Below, in pieces: positions 45,740-56,441 of a DNA stretch of 64,000 nt. The translations under genes were made by a program, and so were the position numbers. The notes under the pieces were generated by a model, which was not told the origin of the DNA, searched no databases, and saw only the letters and a list, made by a program, of their open reading frames with translations. The first letter of the stretch is position 1. Each line of letters opens with the position of its first letter. The stretch is from Endozoicomonas sp. OPT23 (GTDB lineage: Bacteria > Pseudomonadota > Gammaproteobacteria > Pseudomonadales > Endozoicomonadaceae), in the NCBI RefSeq assembly GCF_009653635.1, contig NZ_PPFD01000001.1, positions 373,410 through 437,409 on the forward strand, written 5' to 3'.

Positions 45740-45989
45740 CTCATTGTTGGAGGAGTACTATTTGCGAAATTTCCTGAATCTGTACGTTATTGGTACGAAA
45801 GTTATTGTTGTGGAAAATAGAAGAAATTAGCAATTCAACTCGATTCGTAAAGGTTTTGATAACTATATAGTAGTTTTGATTTTTCGTGGTAGCTCATTAA
45901 TAAATTATGTTTGTGTGATTTAAAATAGATGTAAATATATTTAGCTACTACTTTTTCAGGTTATTATTAATCAAATAAAATTAAATAAA

Positions 45990-48900
45990 GTGCATAAACA
46001 CATTCATTTGATGTTCTTGGGGTTGTTTACTGTTGGTTTGCTGATTCATAGTCATGAATTATCTGCTGGTGGGTTTAAGTTGGTAGAAAGCCATTGGCAT
46101 CATGTCTATTCAGGCGACTCTACAGGTCTAGTGCATTCAAGGCTCAAACGTGATGTTCATAGAAAGGAAACTGTAATCAATGCAGTAAGAAGAATAAGAA
46201 AAATAAATGTTAGTTTTGATTCGAGTAGGGTGTCATCAGGAGAAATAGTAGAGCTCTACGAATTTCTATGGAATGGGGTAGGAAAAAGCGAAACTGATGT
46301 ATTAGAACTTCTTATATGTACAGGCTCTGTTGATCAAACTTTTGATGACGACTTGATAAGAGTAGAACGGGTGGAGGCCTTGCTGGCAGGAGAGAGTGGT
46401 AGTCAATGCTCAAAAGTGTATCTCTTAGCAGAGGCAGGAAAAACCAGCTTGTCTCTCAGGAGCACTTCAGTTGCAAAATTAGGTTTTATTGACAGTAACG
46501 GAAAAATTTTCTGGATGGATGAAGGTAAGTTCTCCAATGAGAAGGAAAGTGTAACGGTTGATGATTTTGATAGTCAGAACTTTAAGGGAAAGTTGAACAT
46601 CAAGTATGACCGCTGGATCGGTAAGAGTGACATTGAGATGAAAGTTGAAAGCCTTGCTGAAGGAAACCGTCAACAATCAATGTTGGGCTCAGGGAGTGGT
46701 GGCTATGGGGATGACGATGATTCGGATCGAAAGCACGGGAAATCACCAGCACCTACTTCAATGCTATCCACAATACTTATTTGGTTTAACGGCTCCAGAC
46801 AGAATGAAAATTCAGATCCGTCGGCTTTTATGTTGAGCTCTCTATTACCGGAAGCCGTCCAGAACACATTCAGAATTCAGCTGGTTACAGATGATGGTCA
46901 TGTTTATATCGCTGACCTTTCGAAAGAAGATTTAGATAAGGCATTACGGATAGCGCCATTCCAGTCCCCCGACTATTGGCAGGACTTATTGACGGGTATA
47001 ACTGCGGTCGAAGATATTCAGAGCGCTTACCTGAACTGGATGTTTTATCAGGGAGGAGAGACTGTTCTGCGAGAAGAGTTTGAAGCAAGAGTGGATGAAC
47101 TGGTCAGGACGTTGGCAGGTGGTTCTGTGGATATACAGTTACCAGCAAAGTTAACCACAGCACTGGGAATCCACAGTCCTGCTGGTGATCCTCCTGGAAC
47201 CTTTGTGGATATGCGGTTGCCAGAAAAATTAATCAGAGCACTGGGAGTACATAGTCCTGTTGGTGACCCGCCAGGAACTTTTGAAGAACCTGTGGACATG
47301 CTGAGAGTACGACGGCAAGGACAGCATGGATCGATTTATGGGGAAGAAGCCAGAGGACAGAGAGAGAGAGCCGAGAGAAGTAGGCAACTAAGGCAACAAA
47401 AACTGGGTAGAGGGCTTGAAGGAAACGGCAATGGCGAGGGGCACCGACCTCCGGAGTCACATGAGCGAGCTGTACCGTCTGGTAATCAACAATCTCGATT
47501 AAGTGAGTACGGTCGAGCTTTTATTGCCGCAGAGTTACGCAGTTTTCAAGGTCAAAGTGAATCAGAGTTGGCCGAGTCGGTACAAAATTTTTTGATGCAC
47601 TATTTCTCGAATTTTATTTCGCAACCAATGCTCAGCGGAGTTAGAGCACTGTTTGAAGAAGGAGGGGGGCAAAACCGGATATCGAAACGACTGAATATTC
47701 GAAAAAATTCGATGAAGTATTACATCATGAACCTGATTCTTTCGGGTAGGGCTGTGCGGCTGGCCGAAAAACTGGTTTCTTTTATCAACATCCAAAGCAT
47801 TATCCAGCGTATTGGAAGCACTCAGTCCCCGCATTTGGCTCAGTTTATAGAGACTCCAGTACCTTTTCGTAGCGCTGAATGGTTCGTTGAAGGTGCAAGT
47901 ATTGATAGCAGTGTTATTGAACACTTAGGCAGTGAGTTGCCTCTGGCTTTCTGGTCCTCTTTGTCAGATACACTTGATAGTGATAATGAAAATAGCCTGG
48001 TAACCATCAGCTATGTCTCCCAGAATAATTCACATCAACATGCAAGGCTGACCCTGCTTGACTCCTCAGACAGTGGAGGGGTTACAGACGTGGTGTCAGC
48101 CGGCCATCTTTGGCAAGCGCTGGTTCCTTCTGCTGTAGGCATGCTGGATTTTCAGGGTGAATTGCTACGAACGCTGATAAAGTCACTAGGGTTGAAGCAG
48201 AATGTTGCTCTGCTGATGGAAAAACTGCTGAGAGCAGGTTTCTTCAATCAACTGTGTGGTTTTGACTGTACACCAGCTTTAGCTTCGAAGGGTAGAGGTG
48301 TTCAAATACAGATACAAAAGAATGAAGATGGTACTGTTCAGGTTTCTATCCAATTGCAAGTAGTTGACCTCAGTTCCAGGGGTAGGCTGAGAGCTACTGT
48401 TCCAGTGGATATGTCATTGTCGGTGGAGCTGTTTTTTGATGCCTCTGGTCATAGGCATGAGATTACAGGGCGTAGAATCAGAATTATAAAGGCTCCTGAC
48501 TCGGATGCTCTAGCTTATTTGAATCAACTTATGAAACTTGAAGGCCTGAATCCGTCAGCAGCGAACCGCTCACTTCTTGAGGCAGCGCTCGGGTCATCTT
48601 ATCGTGCCGACTACAATCGACTAAGCCCTGAAAATCAGCTAAGAGAGAGAAGTGAAAATCGAACATTTCTCATGGTATATGAGCATTTGATGGCGGCGAA
48701 TAAAAATCTTAACCAAATGGTTGGTGAGATTCTGGAAAGCCAAGGCTATCGTTTATCACATGGGCGTTATGCAGGTAGTTTTAGTTCAATATTTTCTAAC
48801 ATAAGGCCGACTCTTGATCTTCTGGAGACTTTACTGCGTTATCATCAGGAAGTAGAAGAAACGACTTATTGGGACTTAAATAGAAGTTTGGTGAGACGTG

Positions 48901-50981
48901 CAAATGGGATCAATCAATATACTTGGCCAACCGTTTTGTTAAGAAGAGCGGTCATAGGGTTGAGGAAAAAAATTGAAAATTATCGGAAGAGATTGCGTCA
49001 AGGAAAATACTGGGCTAAACGACAGTTAGCAAGCCAATGTGAGGCTAGTAGGGAGCTACTGCTAGAAGTACAGAGATTGAGGGATGAGTATTTAAGATTA
49101 TCCAGCACTATAGGTAGGGATTATAATTCCGATTCACCAGAGCATAAAAATTTACAGGCATTGATTAAACCGCTGGAGATTGAACTTAGCTTTTCAGAAG
49201 TAGTGGCAAGGATATGGCACCTTCAGGCGCTTCATCAAACCTATATAGAGAGACGCGAGGTGCACAATGCGTTTATTGGTAAATATGGAACGACCTATTT
49301 AAGGCTTAATCCTTACGAAGACGTTGAGGATAGACAGCGGGGAACGGAAGCAACTGCAATTACAGCACGCTATATACCTGTTCCAGGAGGGAGTGGGGGG
49401 GCTGCTCAATTGACTGCGTATAATTCATTGTCTCAGCCAACTGCTGACAATGATCCATTTGTAGTTATTGATAGTCCAGGTGCTTTATCGCAGCCAGTAG
49501 CTGCTGGCTCAGGGCAAGAAGTGTCGTTTGAAGATTTTCTGAGTGAAGACCAAATGACTACTCCAGTAGACACCAGAACAGCGTCGCGGACGGAGACCAC
49601 TCATCTTCCTCACTCTGCACCGACTGGAACCGCTCTACCCTATTACCCCTTAGATGCAGAAGGTCCTCCGCCTGCTTATGAGCCAAGGCAGGTTGAGGAA
49701 CAGCAAGAGCGAGAAGCAATAATGAGGAGGACCAGTCTTCCTTTAAGACAGTGGTCAACGCTCCATGATGGAAACGGTAGCAGAGATCATCCTCGATCTC
49801 TTCAGGAAAGCCAAACTCCCAGATATGCATATAGCCATGAGAGCCACAGACCTAAAACTTGCAGTAGTCGATCTGGCTCAAGTCGTTTACCGACGACACC
49901 AGAGGGTGTAGAAACGTTATCTCCTTTTTCATCGGAATATTTGGGACGATCACCCACAGATCCATCGATATTGACAGCAAACCGAGTTCAGAGACACGAT
50001 GCGCAGTTCGGGCCGTTATCTCTTCAGGACTCGCAGGGAACTGCTGATTATCATCGGCATCCATCTTCCTCAAGTGTCCCTGTCCCTGTCCATGTTCATA
50101 CTCGAGCTCGTAACGGGAATAGACAGCCACCAAGTCTCAGTGGTTCATCTTCAGTTTCAACCACAGCCAGGTCGCCTGTATCTCTTCCACCCTTAGCACA
50201 ATGGTATGGAGTGGGCCTCAGCCAACCGAGGATGGAACGGTCGTCGGTGTCTCCCCCTCACACGGCAGTACGGGATGGGTTCAGTCAGCCTTCGACCAGC
50301 CTCGGCTATTGGGGACCTTCAGCACGTGACTTTGAGCAACTCTCTTCAACCTGGTTGCCAGATGGTCATTCAATGTCTCAGGGCGGGCTTGGTCAACCCG
50401 TTACAGGAAGAGGGCAGTCCATACCGGGGAGGTATGCGTCTCAATCACACTTGCCTCAGTCAGGAAATACACGCAGTAAACGCCCAGGTTCAGCCAGTCA
50501 CTTCAGAGAGCTTCAATCTGCAGCAACTTCTGACAATATTAATCAGATGGGGTTGGAAGATCCTTCCGCCTCAGAGAGGTTGACCAGAGCAGGCCGTGAG
50601 TGGTCTAGAAGCCGTAACTCGCTAGGAAGTATGGAAGATCTCAGGGCTGCAGGGCCGGCTATTAGAAAAAAACTAACCAGTTTTCTTAGATCTCTCCGAT
50701 CAAGTCCTGGCAATCATGAATTAAGAGCGGCAGCTGATCAGTTGTTTAAGTATCTTTCGAAAGGTAAAGGGTTCTCGGTTATCCGTATTGCAGCAAGGTT
50801 TCAGCTAGGCCAAACGACTTATAGAAATAATGTAGATAATTTTTTAACGCTGATGAAGCTAGTTTTAGAGGGTAATCAGCCACAAATAGTAGCCGAAGCT
50901 CTCTTTGGTATATGTGAGTTTGAATTGAGAAGTTGGTATGAGGAAGCAATAGTCGAACCTGCGTTTGGGACTTTACTCTAG
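45990..50981 (+). CDS. giant exported protein of unknown function
   Basis: I do not recognise this 1663-residue protein. It starts at GTG 45990 (or ATG 46011) with a Sec signal peptide (LGLFTVGLLIHSHELSA). Residues 51-54 are RLKR, a furin-like dibasic site. Two 26-residue repeats occupy 380-431, followed by Arg/Gln-rich sequence. A helical part (about 505-620) has ISKRLNIRKNSMKYY, a possible helix-turn-helix; a similar IAARFQLGQTTYRNN occurs near 1600. Coiled coil occurs at about 990-1075. Residues 1150-1530 are low-complexity Ser/Pro/Gln/Arg-rich with a PPAY motif (1227-1230). AGA, AGG and ATA codons are frequent, suggesting transfer. It overlaps convergent comF by 4 bp. A host-directed role is only a guess. 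Confidence 0.65.
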   Translation: MHKHIHLMFLGLFTVGLLIHSHELSAGGFKLVESHWHHVYSGDSTGLVHSRLKRDVHRKETVINAVRRIRKINVSFDSSRVSSGEIVELYEFLWNGVGKSETDVLELLICTGSVDQTFDDDLIRVERVEALLAGESGSQCSKVYLLAEAGKTSLSLRSTSVAKLGFIDSNGKIFWMDEGKFSNEKESVTVDDFDSQNFKGKLNIKYDRWIGKSDIEMKVESLAEGNRQQSMLGSGSGGYGDDDDSDRKHGKSPAPTSMLSTILIWFNGSRQNENSDPSAFMLSSLLPEAVQNTFRIQLVTDDGHVYIADLSKEDLDKALRIAPFQSPDYWQDLLTGITAVEDIQSAYLNWMFYQGGETVLREEFEARVDELVRTLAGGSVDIQLPAKLTTALGIHSPAGDPPGTFVDMRLPEKLIRALGVHSPVGDPPGTFEEPVDMLRVRRQGQHGSIYGEEARGQRERAERSRQLRQQKLGRGLEGNGNGEGHRPPESHERAVPSGNQQSRLSEYGRAFIAAELRSFQGQSESELAESVQNFLMHYFSNFISQPMLSGVRALFEEGGGQNRISKRLNIRKNSMKYYIMNLILSGRAVRLAEKLVSFINIQSIIQRIGSTQSPHLAQFIETPVPFRSAEWFVEGASIDSSVIEHLGSELPLAFWSSLSDTLDSDNENSLVTISYVSQNNSHQHARLTLLDSSDSGGVTDVVSAGHLWQALVPSAVGMLDFQGELLRTLIKSLGLKQNVALLMEKLLRAGFFNQLCGFDCTPALASKGRGVQIQIQKNEDGTVQVSIQLQVVDLSSRGRLRATVPVDMSLSVELFFDASGHRHEITGRRIRIIKAPDSDALAYLNQLMKLEGLNPSAANRSLLEAALGSSYRADYNRLSPENQLRERSENRTFLMVYEHLMAANKNLNQMVGEILESQGYRLSHGRYAGSFSSIFSNIRPTLDLLETLLRYHQEVEETTYWDLNRSLVRRANGINQYTWPTVLLRRAVIGLRKKIENYRKRLRQGKYWAKRQLASQCEASRELLLEVQRLRDEYLRLSSTIGRDYNSDSPEHKNLQALIKPLEIELSFSEVVARIWHLQALHQTYIERREVHNAFIGKYGTTYLRLNPYEDVEDRQRGTEATAITARYIPVPGGSGGAAQLTAYNSLSQPTADNDPFVVIDSPGALSQPVAAGSGQEVSFEDFLSEDQMTTPVDTRTASRTETTHLPHSAPTGTALPYYPLDAEGPPPAYEPRQVEEQQEREAIMRRTSLPLRQWSTLHDGNGSRDHPRSLQESQTPRYAYSHESHRPKTCSSRSGSSRLPTTPEGVETLSPFSSEYLGRSPTDPSILTANRVQRHDAQFGPLSLQDSQGTADYHRHPSSSSVPVPVHVHTRARNGNRQPPSLSGSSSVSTTARSPVSLPPLAQWYGVGLSQPRMERSSVSPPHTAVRDGFSQPSTSLGYWGPSARDFEQLSSTWLPDGHSMSQGGLGQPVTGRGQSIPGRYASQSHLPQSGNTRSKRPGSASHFRELQSAATSDNINQMGLEDPSASERLTRAGREWSRSRNSLGSMEDLRAAGPAIRKKLTSFLRSLRSSPGNHELRAAADQLFKYLSKGKGFSVIRIAARFQLGQTTYRNNVDNFLTLMKLVLEGNQPQIVAEALFGICEFELRSWYEEAIVEPAFGTLL
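47127..47282 (+). repeat. two 78-bp tandem repeats inside the giant gene
   Basis: Two in-frame units (from 47127 and 47205) code for 26-residue repeats: VD(I/M)(Q/R)LP(A/E)KL, then ALG(I/V)HSP(A/V)GDPPGTF. A third partial unit (VDM) begins at 47292. The unit is a multiple of three and could vary in number. Confidence 0.85.
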
Positions 50982-51727
50982 TTTTGAAGAACAGCTGTCC
51001 TGGCCAAACACCACACATCAACCCTCTCAGCACCCTGCTTTTTCAAAAGCAGGGCAATCTCTGAAACTGTGGCACCCGTTGTCACAACATCATCAACAAT
51101 AGCTACATGCCTGAATGAAAATGACTTACTGATGATGAAGGCATTTTTAAGATTTGTTTTACGGCGTTTGGCTGTCAAACCCTGCTGAGAGTCAGTGTAC
51201 TTCTGTCGCTTGACCAGTCGTGACTCAAGACTTAAAACAGAGTTTTCATTTATACCTGTATGAAGTTTACGGGCCAGTAACAGGCTCTGGTCAAATCCTC
51301 TCACTCTTAATCTCTGATTATGCAAAGGGACAGGAATAATGGTTTCCGGCCATGGTTCATCGTCATAACTGTGGATAAGTATTTTACTGAGCTGTTTAAC
51401 CAGCGGCGGCAGAAACACAATCTGCCGCTGATGTTTTATTTTCTGGATAAGAAAGTTAACTGGAAAATCGTACTGAAAGGCAGAGATACAGCGGTCGAAT
51501 GCTGGTGGTTTTTTCAGGCAGTTTGCACAGACCTGAGAGAACGACTCCAGCATAGGTAAACCACAACAATAACAGGCATTTGAAGCTATCGGCAGGCTGT
51601 CTATGCAGAGCCCGCAGAGAGGCTTGTCAGCTGTAGTATCTGCTCGGCACAGCAAACAACTGATGGTTATGTGTTGTTTGAAATTTAACCAGTTGTAAAC
51701 TCTGTTACGAATTTTAAATTGACGCAT
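50978..51727 (-). CDS. comF: ComF-family phosphoribosyltransferase-like protein
   Basis: A 249-residue protein with an N-terminal zinc-finger region (CLLCRADTT...CGLCIDSLP, CYCCGLPM, CANCLKKPP) and a C-terminal phosphoribosyltransferase fold (VAIVDDVVTTGATVSEIA with the PRPP loop). ComF is needed for DNA uptake in naturally competent bacteria, and is next to the bio genes in Pseudomonas too. Its stop overlaps the end of the giant gene on the other strand. Confidence 0.92.
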   Translation of the reverse strand: MRQFKIRNRVYNWLNFKQHITISCLLCRADTTADKPLCGLCIDSLPIASNACYCCGLPMLESFSQVCANCLKKPPAFDRCISAFQYDFPVNFLIQKIKHQRQIVFLPPLVKQLSKILIHSYDDEPWPETIIPVPLHNQRLRVRGFDQSLLLARKLHTGINENSVLSLESRLVKRQKYTDSQQGLTAKRRKTNLKNAFIISKSFSFRHVAIVDDVVTTGATVSEIALLLKKQGAERVDVWCLARTAVLQN

Positions 51728-51791
51728 GGTTTCAGTTATTTATCATCAAGCATAATTTTATTTCTATTCCTGATATTTGCTGAGTCCTGTT

Positions 51792-51866
51792 AAGTACTCG
51801 AATATACAAAATCATAAGCCAGTTGCCCGCCAGTGATGGGCAATTGATCATTTAATATTCGATTAC
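51792..51866. repeat. 75-bp dispersed palindromic repeat, copy 2
   Basis: Same length and conserved ends as the copy at 21168-21242 (AAGTACTC, AAAATCATAA, CATTTAATATTCGATTAC). The centre is AGTTGCCCGCC and GATGGGCAATTG, so the stem is less perfect than in copy 1. It sits between comF and bioB, 60 bp before bioB, where it could bear on the bio promoter. Confidence 0.85.
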
Positions 51867-51926
51867 ACACATAAACAGGTGTCAGCAAAACAATAAGAGA
51901 GCTTTCCCAGAAAGCGCAGTGAGAAG

Positions 51927-52985
51927 ATGACTGACAGCCTCCGCCACGACTGGACTATTGAAGAAGTTGAAGCCCTGTTTCGCAAGCCGTTCAACGACCT
52001 GATCTTTCAGGCGCAGGTGGCTCATCGGGAACACTTTGATCCAAACCGTGTGCAGGTTAGTACACTGCTTTCGATCAAGACAGGCGCCTGCCCTGAAGAT
52101 TGCAAATATTGTCCGCAGAGTGGCCACTACAACACCGGTCTTGATAAAGAAAAACTGATGGAAGTGCGCAAGGTGCTGGAAGAAGCCCGTCGTGCCAAAG
52201 CATCCGGTGCTACTCGCTTCTGCATGGGTGCCGCCTGGAAAAACCCGCCAGCAAAAGACATGCCTTACATTTTTGAAATGGTGAAGGGTGTTAAAGAGTT
52301 GGGTCTGGAAACCTGCATGACTCTGGGTATGCTGAATAAAGATCAGGCGACTCAACTGGCAGAAGCGGGTCTGGATTATTACAACCACAACCTCGACACC
52401 TCTCCTGAGTTCTACGGTAGCATCATTACCACTCGTACCTTCTCCGATCGAATGGATACGCTGGCTCACGTTCGTGATTCCGGCATGAATATCTGCAGTG
52501 GCGGTATTGTGGGTCTGGGTGAAACCGAGCGCGATCGTGCCGGTATGTTGATCGAATTGGCCAACCTGCCTAAGCACCCGGAAAGTGTGCCTATTAATAT
52601 GCTGGTTCGCGTGGAAGGTACGCCGCTGGAAAATGTGGACGCTGTAGATGGTATTGATTTTGTACGCTCTATCGCCGTTGCCAAAATTCTGATGCCTGCT
52701 TCCAATGTACGTCTGTCGGCCGGTCGTGAAAACATGAGTGATGAACTTCAGGCACTGGCGTTTCTTGCTGGTGCTAACTCTATCTTCCTTGGAGATAAGC
52801 TACTTACGACGCCTAACCCGAAAGAAAGCCGTGACCGTCAGCTGTTCGACAAGCTGGGTATCAATATGGATGAAAATACGGTTGACGAAGCCAGCGAAGA
52901 GGAAATGGAAGAGTTTGCTAAAAACTGTCCACTGCGTGAGCGTGATAATGATCAGTACTACGACGCGATGAACAAGGCTTCCTGA
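51927..52985 (+). CDS. bioB: biotin synthase BioB
   Basis: A radical-SAM enzyme inserting sulfur into dethiobiotin. The 352 residues carry the 4Fe-4S motif [11 protein letters not shown], the [13 protein letters not shown] segment, and the conserved Arg in [11 protein letters not shown] for the 2Fe-2S cluster. It leads the operon bioBFHCD, with 2 bp before bioF. Confidence 0.98.
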   Translation: MTDSLRHDWTIEEVEALFRKPFNDLIFQAQVAHREHFDPNRVQVSTLLSIKTGACPEDCKYCPQSGHYNTGLDKEKLMEVRKVLEEARRAKASGATRFCMGAAWKNPPAKDMPYIFEMVKGVKELGLETCMTLGMLNKDQATQLAEAGLDYYNHNLDTSPEFYGSIITTRTFSDRMDTLAHVRDSGMNICSGGIVGLGETERDRAGMLIELANLPKHPESVPINMLVRVEGTPLENVDAVDGIDFVRSIAVAKILMPASNVRLSAGRENMSDELQALAFLAGANSIFLGDKLLTTPNPKESRDRQLFDKLGINMDENTVDEASEEEMEEFAKNCPLRERDNDQYYDAMNKAS

Positions 52986-52987
52986 GA

Positions 52988-54190
52988 ATGTTCGATCTGG
53001 AAACTGATCTGCGAGCACGAAAAGAAGCCGGTCTTTATCGTTCCCGAAAGACGCTGGAAACTCCTCAGGGGCCAGAGGTCACCGTTGATGGTAAACGTTA
53101 TCTGGCTTTCTGCAGCAATGATTACCTCGGGTTGGCTAGCCACCCTGAGGTAAGCAACAGCATTGCTTCAGCGACACAGGATTACGGTACCGGCGGTGGT
53201 GCTTCCCATCTGGTCGTTGGCCACAGTCGTGCACACCATCAATTGGAAGAAGAGCTGGCCGAATTTACCGGGCGTGAACGGGTGCTGCTGTTTTCCAACG
53301 GTTATATGGCTAACCTGGGTGTGATCAGTGCGCTGTTGGGTAAGGAAGATGCTGTGTTTCAGGACCGCCTGAACCATGCTTCTCTTCTGGACGCAGGCCT
53401 GCTTTCCGGTGCTCGTTTTCAGCGTTATCTGCATAATGATGTGGATAATCTTGAGAAACGTCTGGCTCGAACGCAGGCTCGTCGAAAGCTGATTGTCACC
53501 GATGGTGTGTTCAGCATGGACGGTGATCTGGCTCCGATGACTGAGCTGGTTGCAACGGCAGAAAAGCATAATGCCTGGTTGATGGTCGATGATGCTCACG
53601 GTTTTGGTTGTCTCGGCAAACAGGGTGGTGGTGTTGCGGAACACTTTGGTCTTTCACAACGACAGTTACCTGTTCTGGTCGGGACTCTTGGTAAAGCGTT
53701 CGGCACAGCGGGTGCTTTTGTTGCGGGCAGTGAAGCATTGATTGAAACACTGATTCAGTTTGCTCGGACTTATATCTATACCACTTCAATGCCGCCCGCT
53801 GTGGCAGAAGCTTCGCGAACCAGTTTACGATTGCTGCAGCAGGAAAACTGGCGCCGTGAAAAGCTGACAATCCTGATTCAACAGTTCCGCAAAGGTTGTG
53901 AGCAGCTGGGACTGGAACTGATGGACTCGCACTCTCCTATTCAGCCTGTTATGGTCGGCTCAGCTGAAGCAGCTGTGGCCATGAGTGAACAACTGGCAAG
54001 TATGGGAATACTGGTGACGCCTATTCGTCCACCAACGGTTCCCAAAGGTACTTCCAGACTGAGAATTACCTTCAGTGCCAGCCATGAAGAACACCATGTT
54101 CAACAGCTGCTTGATGCTCTGGATAAAAGCACTCATTTGTTGTGTGAAAAAAGCTCGCGGAAGCAATCGTTTCAGGAGGAAGTATCATGA
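52988..54190 (+). CDS. bioF: 8-amino-7-oxononanoate synthase BioF
   Basis: A PLP-dependent alpha-oxoamine synthase joining pimeloyl-ACP and alanine. The 400 residues have [39 protein letters not shown] and the PLP-binding Lys in [12 protein letters not shown]. Its stop overlaps the bioH start by 4 bp. Confidence 0.97.
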   Translation: MFDLETDLRARKEAGLYRSRKTLETPQGPEVTVDGKRYLAFCSNDYLGLASHPEVSNSIASATQDYGTGGGASHLVVGHSRAHHQLEEELAEFTGRERVLLFSNGYMANLGVISALLGKEDAVFQDRLNHASLLDAGLLSGARFQRYLHNDVDNLEKRLARTQARRKLIVTDGVFSMDGDLAPMTELVATAEKHNAWLMVDDAHGFGCLGKQGGGVAEHFGLSQRQLPVLVGTLGKAFGTAGAFVAGSEALIETLIQFARTYIYTTSMPPAVAEASRTSLRLLQQENWRREKLTILIQQFRKGCEQLGLELMDSHSPIQPVMVGSAEAAVAMSEQLASMGILVTPIRPPTVPKGTSRLRITFSASHEEHHVQQLLDALDKSTHLLCEKSSRKQSFQEEVS

Positions 54191-54939
54191 ACACTCTGCC
54201 TATTGTTCTGGTTAGTGGTTGGGGAATGCCTGCATCAGTAATGGAACCTCTTGCCGGGGCTCTGGATGGCGATGGCCGTGCATCGGTGGTTCAGCTTCCG
54301 GGACTGGTAGAAGAGCCTGGTCGTAAATACGACTGGCAGTCCATGCTTCAGTATCTTGATCTTCATCTGTTTGAAACCCCGGTCATTCTTATTGGCTGGT
54401 CTATGGGCGGAGCTCTGGCATCACTCTATGCCAGCCAGAATCCGGACAAGGTAGCTGGACTGATCACGCTGGCCAGTAATCCATGTTTTGTCAGAAATGA
54501 CGATTGGGCAGAGGCCATGCTGCCTCAAACTTTCGACAGTTTTTATCAAGGTATGAAAGAAGCACCTGCTGCGACGGTCGATCAGTTTGCAACACTGTGC
54601 AGCATGGGTAACGGCAACCGCAAAGATGTTCTGCAAAACCTGAAGAAAGCTATTGAATTCGATATGGATCTTGATTCAGACATTCTGCTGCAATTGCTGG
54701 AAATGCTGGGTAGCAGTAATGTCAGCTCACAGTTGTCTGATATTCGTTGTCCGGTGGTTCATTACTTCGGTAAACAGGATGCTCTGGTGCCAGCGGACGT
54801 CGCTGGTCGAGTCAGCAGAACATTCCCGGCACATCGGGTTGAACTGATTGATGGAGGGCATTGCTTCTTCCTGGATAAGGACAGCGGTGTGATTCAGCAG
54901 ATTGCAGATCAGGTTAAGCGTCTATGCAGTCGAAGCTGA
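54187..54939 (+). CDS. bioH: pimeloyl-ACP methyl ester esterase BioH
   Basis: An alpha/beta-hydrolase that frees pimeloyl-ACP from its methyl ester. The 250 residues have the oxyanion [11 protein letters not shown], the nucleophile elbow GWSMGG, the Asp in GKQDALVP, and His in GGHCFF. Coupled to bioF (ATGA) and overlapping bioC by 16 bp. Confidence 0.93.
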   Translation: MNTLPIVLVSGWGMPASVMEPLAGALDGDGRASVVQLPGLVEEPGRKYDWQSMLQYLDLHLFETPVILIGWSMGGALASLYASQNPDKVAGLITLASNPCFVRNDDWAEAMLPQTFDSFYQGMKEAPAATVDQFATLCSMGNGNRKDVLQNLKKAIEFDMDLDSDILLQLLEMLGSSNVSSQLSDIRCPVVHYFGKQDALVPADVAGRVSRTFPAHRVELIDGGHCFFLDKDSGVIQQIADQVKRLCSRS

Positions 54940-55727
54940 GAGACAGGGAAGCTCTGTTCAAAACCGTCGACAAGCAGCGGGTAGCTGCCAACTTCAGTCG
55001 TGCGGCGGAAACTTACGACAGTGCAGCAGCGTTGCAGAAACGTGTTGCTGCTCGAGCCATGCTGGGTGTTCCGGCAGGCTTTCAGCCTGAACGTGTGCTG
55101 GACTTAGGCTCTGGTACAGGCAGTCAGACTTCTATTCTGAAAACTACCTTTTCTGATGCTCATGTTACCGGTGTTGATCTGGCGATGGGTATGTTGAAGC
55201 ATGCCAGCTCCCAAGAACTGGATGCTTCATGGTGCAGAGGTGATATTGAATCGCTGCCTTTTAAAAATGACTCTTTTGATCTGGTATTTTCCAGTCTCGC
55301 TATTCAGTGGTGTGAACTGGAGACTGTTCTTTCTGAAGTCAGAAGAATTCTAAAACCAGGTGGCCTTTTTGTGTTTTCGTCACTGGCGAAAGGCACTATG
55401 GTTGAGTTGAATCAGGCCTGGCAGCAGGTTGATTCTCACGTGCATATTAATGGTTTTGATCCTTTCAGCCTTCAACAACAGAAAGTCTCAAATTCAGCAT
55501 TGCAACAGCGCTCCCTCATGTTGCAGCAGGAAACGCTTTACTATCCTTCGGTTCTGACTCTGTTGCGAGAGTTAAAGGCACTTGGAGTGAATACGGTGCA
55601 CTCCGCTCAGCAAGGTCTGACAACCCGTGCACGCATTCAAAAGCTGGAACAGGCTTACGAATCATCCCGAACAGAGGTGGGGCTGCCTCTGTCCTATCAG
55701 GTCATCTACGGCACTCTTGTTAATTGA
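54924..55727 (+). CDS. bioC: malonyl-ACP O-methyltransferase BioC
   Basis: A SAM-dependent methyltransferase that starts pimelate synthesis. The 267 residues have FSRAAETYDSAAALQ and motif I VLDLGSGTGSQT, with LVFSSLAIQWC and ILKPGGLFVFS downstream. ATG 54924 lies inside bioH. Full length. Confidence 0.93.
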   Translation: MQSKLRDREALFKTVDKQRVAANFSRAAETYDSAAALQKRVAARAMLGVPAGFQPERVLDLGSGTGSQTSILKTTFSDAHVTGVDLAMGMLKHASSQELDASWCRGDIESLPFKNDSFDLVFSSLAIQWCELETVLSEVRRILKPGGLFVFSSLAKGTMVELNQAWQQVDSHVHINGFDPFSLQQQKVSNSALQQRSLMLQQETLYYPSVLTLLRELKALGVNTVHSAQQGLTTRARIQKLEQAYESSRTEVGLPLSYQVIYGTLVN

Positions 55728-55760
55728 TAGTGGCAAGTGAAGTAACTGGTTAACTGAATT

Positions 55761-56441
55761 ATGGCGAAAACATTCTTTATCACTGGCACTGACACAGATG
55801 CAGGTAAAACCTTTATTACCTGTGGTTTACTGGAAGCAGCTAATCAAAAAGGGTTGCAGACTCTGGCACTGAAACCTGTTGCCGCAGGTAGTGAAGAGAC
55901 GGAAGATGGTCCAAAAAATGAAGATGCCATTAAACTGATGGCATCCATGAGTATTGAGCTGCCCTATGCTCAGGTAAACCCTGTGTTGTTTGAGCCCGCT
56001 ATTGCCCCTCATATTGCTGCTCAGGAAGAAAGCCGCCTGGTTACAGTTTCACGGCTGACAGGTATCTGCCGTGGTGCCTTGATGAAGAAACACGATGTTT
56101 CTTTTATTGAGGGCGCTGGTGGTTGGAGAGTGCCTCTCAACGATCGGGAAATGCTTGCGGATCTGGCTAAAGAATTGAATACGCCAGTGATTCTGGTTGT
56201 AGGTATGAAGCTCGGCTGCATCAGTCATGCATTGCTGACGGCTGAATCTATAGTCCGTAGTAGTTGTCGATTGGTCGGCTGGGTAGCGAATCAGGTTGAT
56301 CCGGAGATGAACCGCTTTGATGAAAACGTTGAAACTTTGAAAAGTATGCTCTCTGCTCCTTGTCTGGGTGTCGTGAAATGGAAGGAGGGCGCTGACTCTC
56401 AGTGGACGGGCAACCAGCTGGATATTACATCTCTTCTTTAA
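55761..56441 (+). CDS. bioD: dethiobiotin synthetase BioD
   Basis: An ATP-dependent carboxylase closing the ureido ring. The 226 residues have the P-loop GTDTDAGKTF, LKPVAAGS, and EGAGGWRVPL, typical of BioD. It ends the operon. bioA, needed for the preceding step, is not in the window. Confidence 0.95.
   Translation: MAKTFFITGTDTDAGKTFITCGLLEAANQKGLQTLALKPVAAGSEETEDGPKNEDAIKLMASMSIELPYAQVNPVLFEPAIAPHIAAQEESRLVTVSRLTGICRGALMKKHDVSFIEGAGGWRVPLNDREMLADLAKELNTPVILVVGMKLGCISHALLTAESIVRSSCRLVGWVANQVDPEMNRFDENVETLKSMLSAPCLGVVKWKEGADSQWTGNQLDITSLL

Noticed and set aside
51690-51720. BirA-like box (TTGTAAAC) near the start of comF
   Set aside because: The second half-site (GTTTACAA) is missing at the required distance, and the sequence lies inside the comF coding region.
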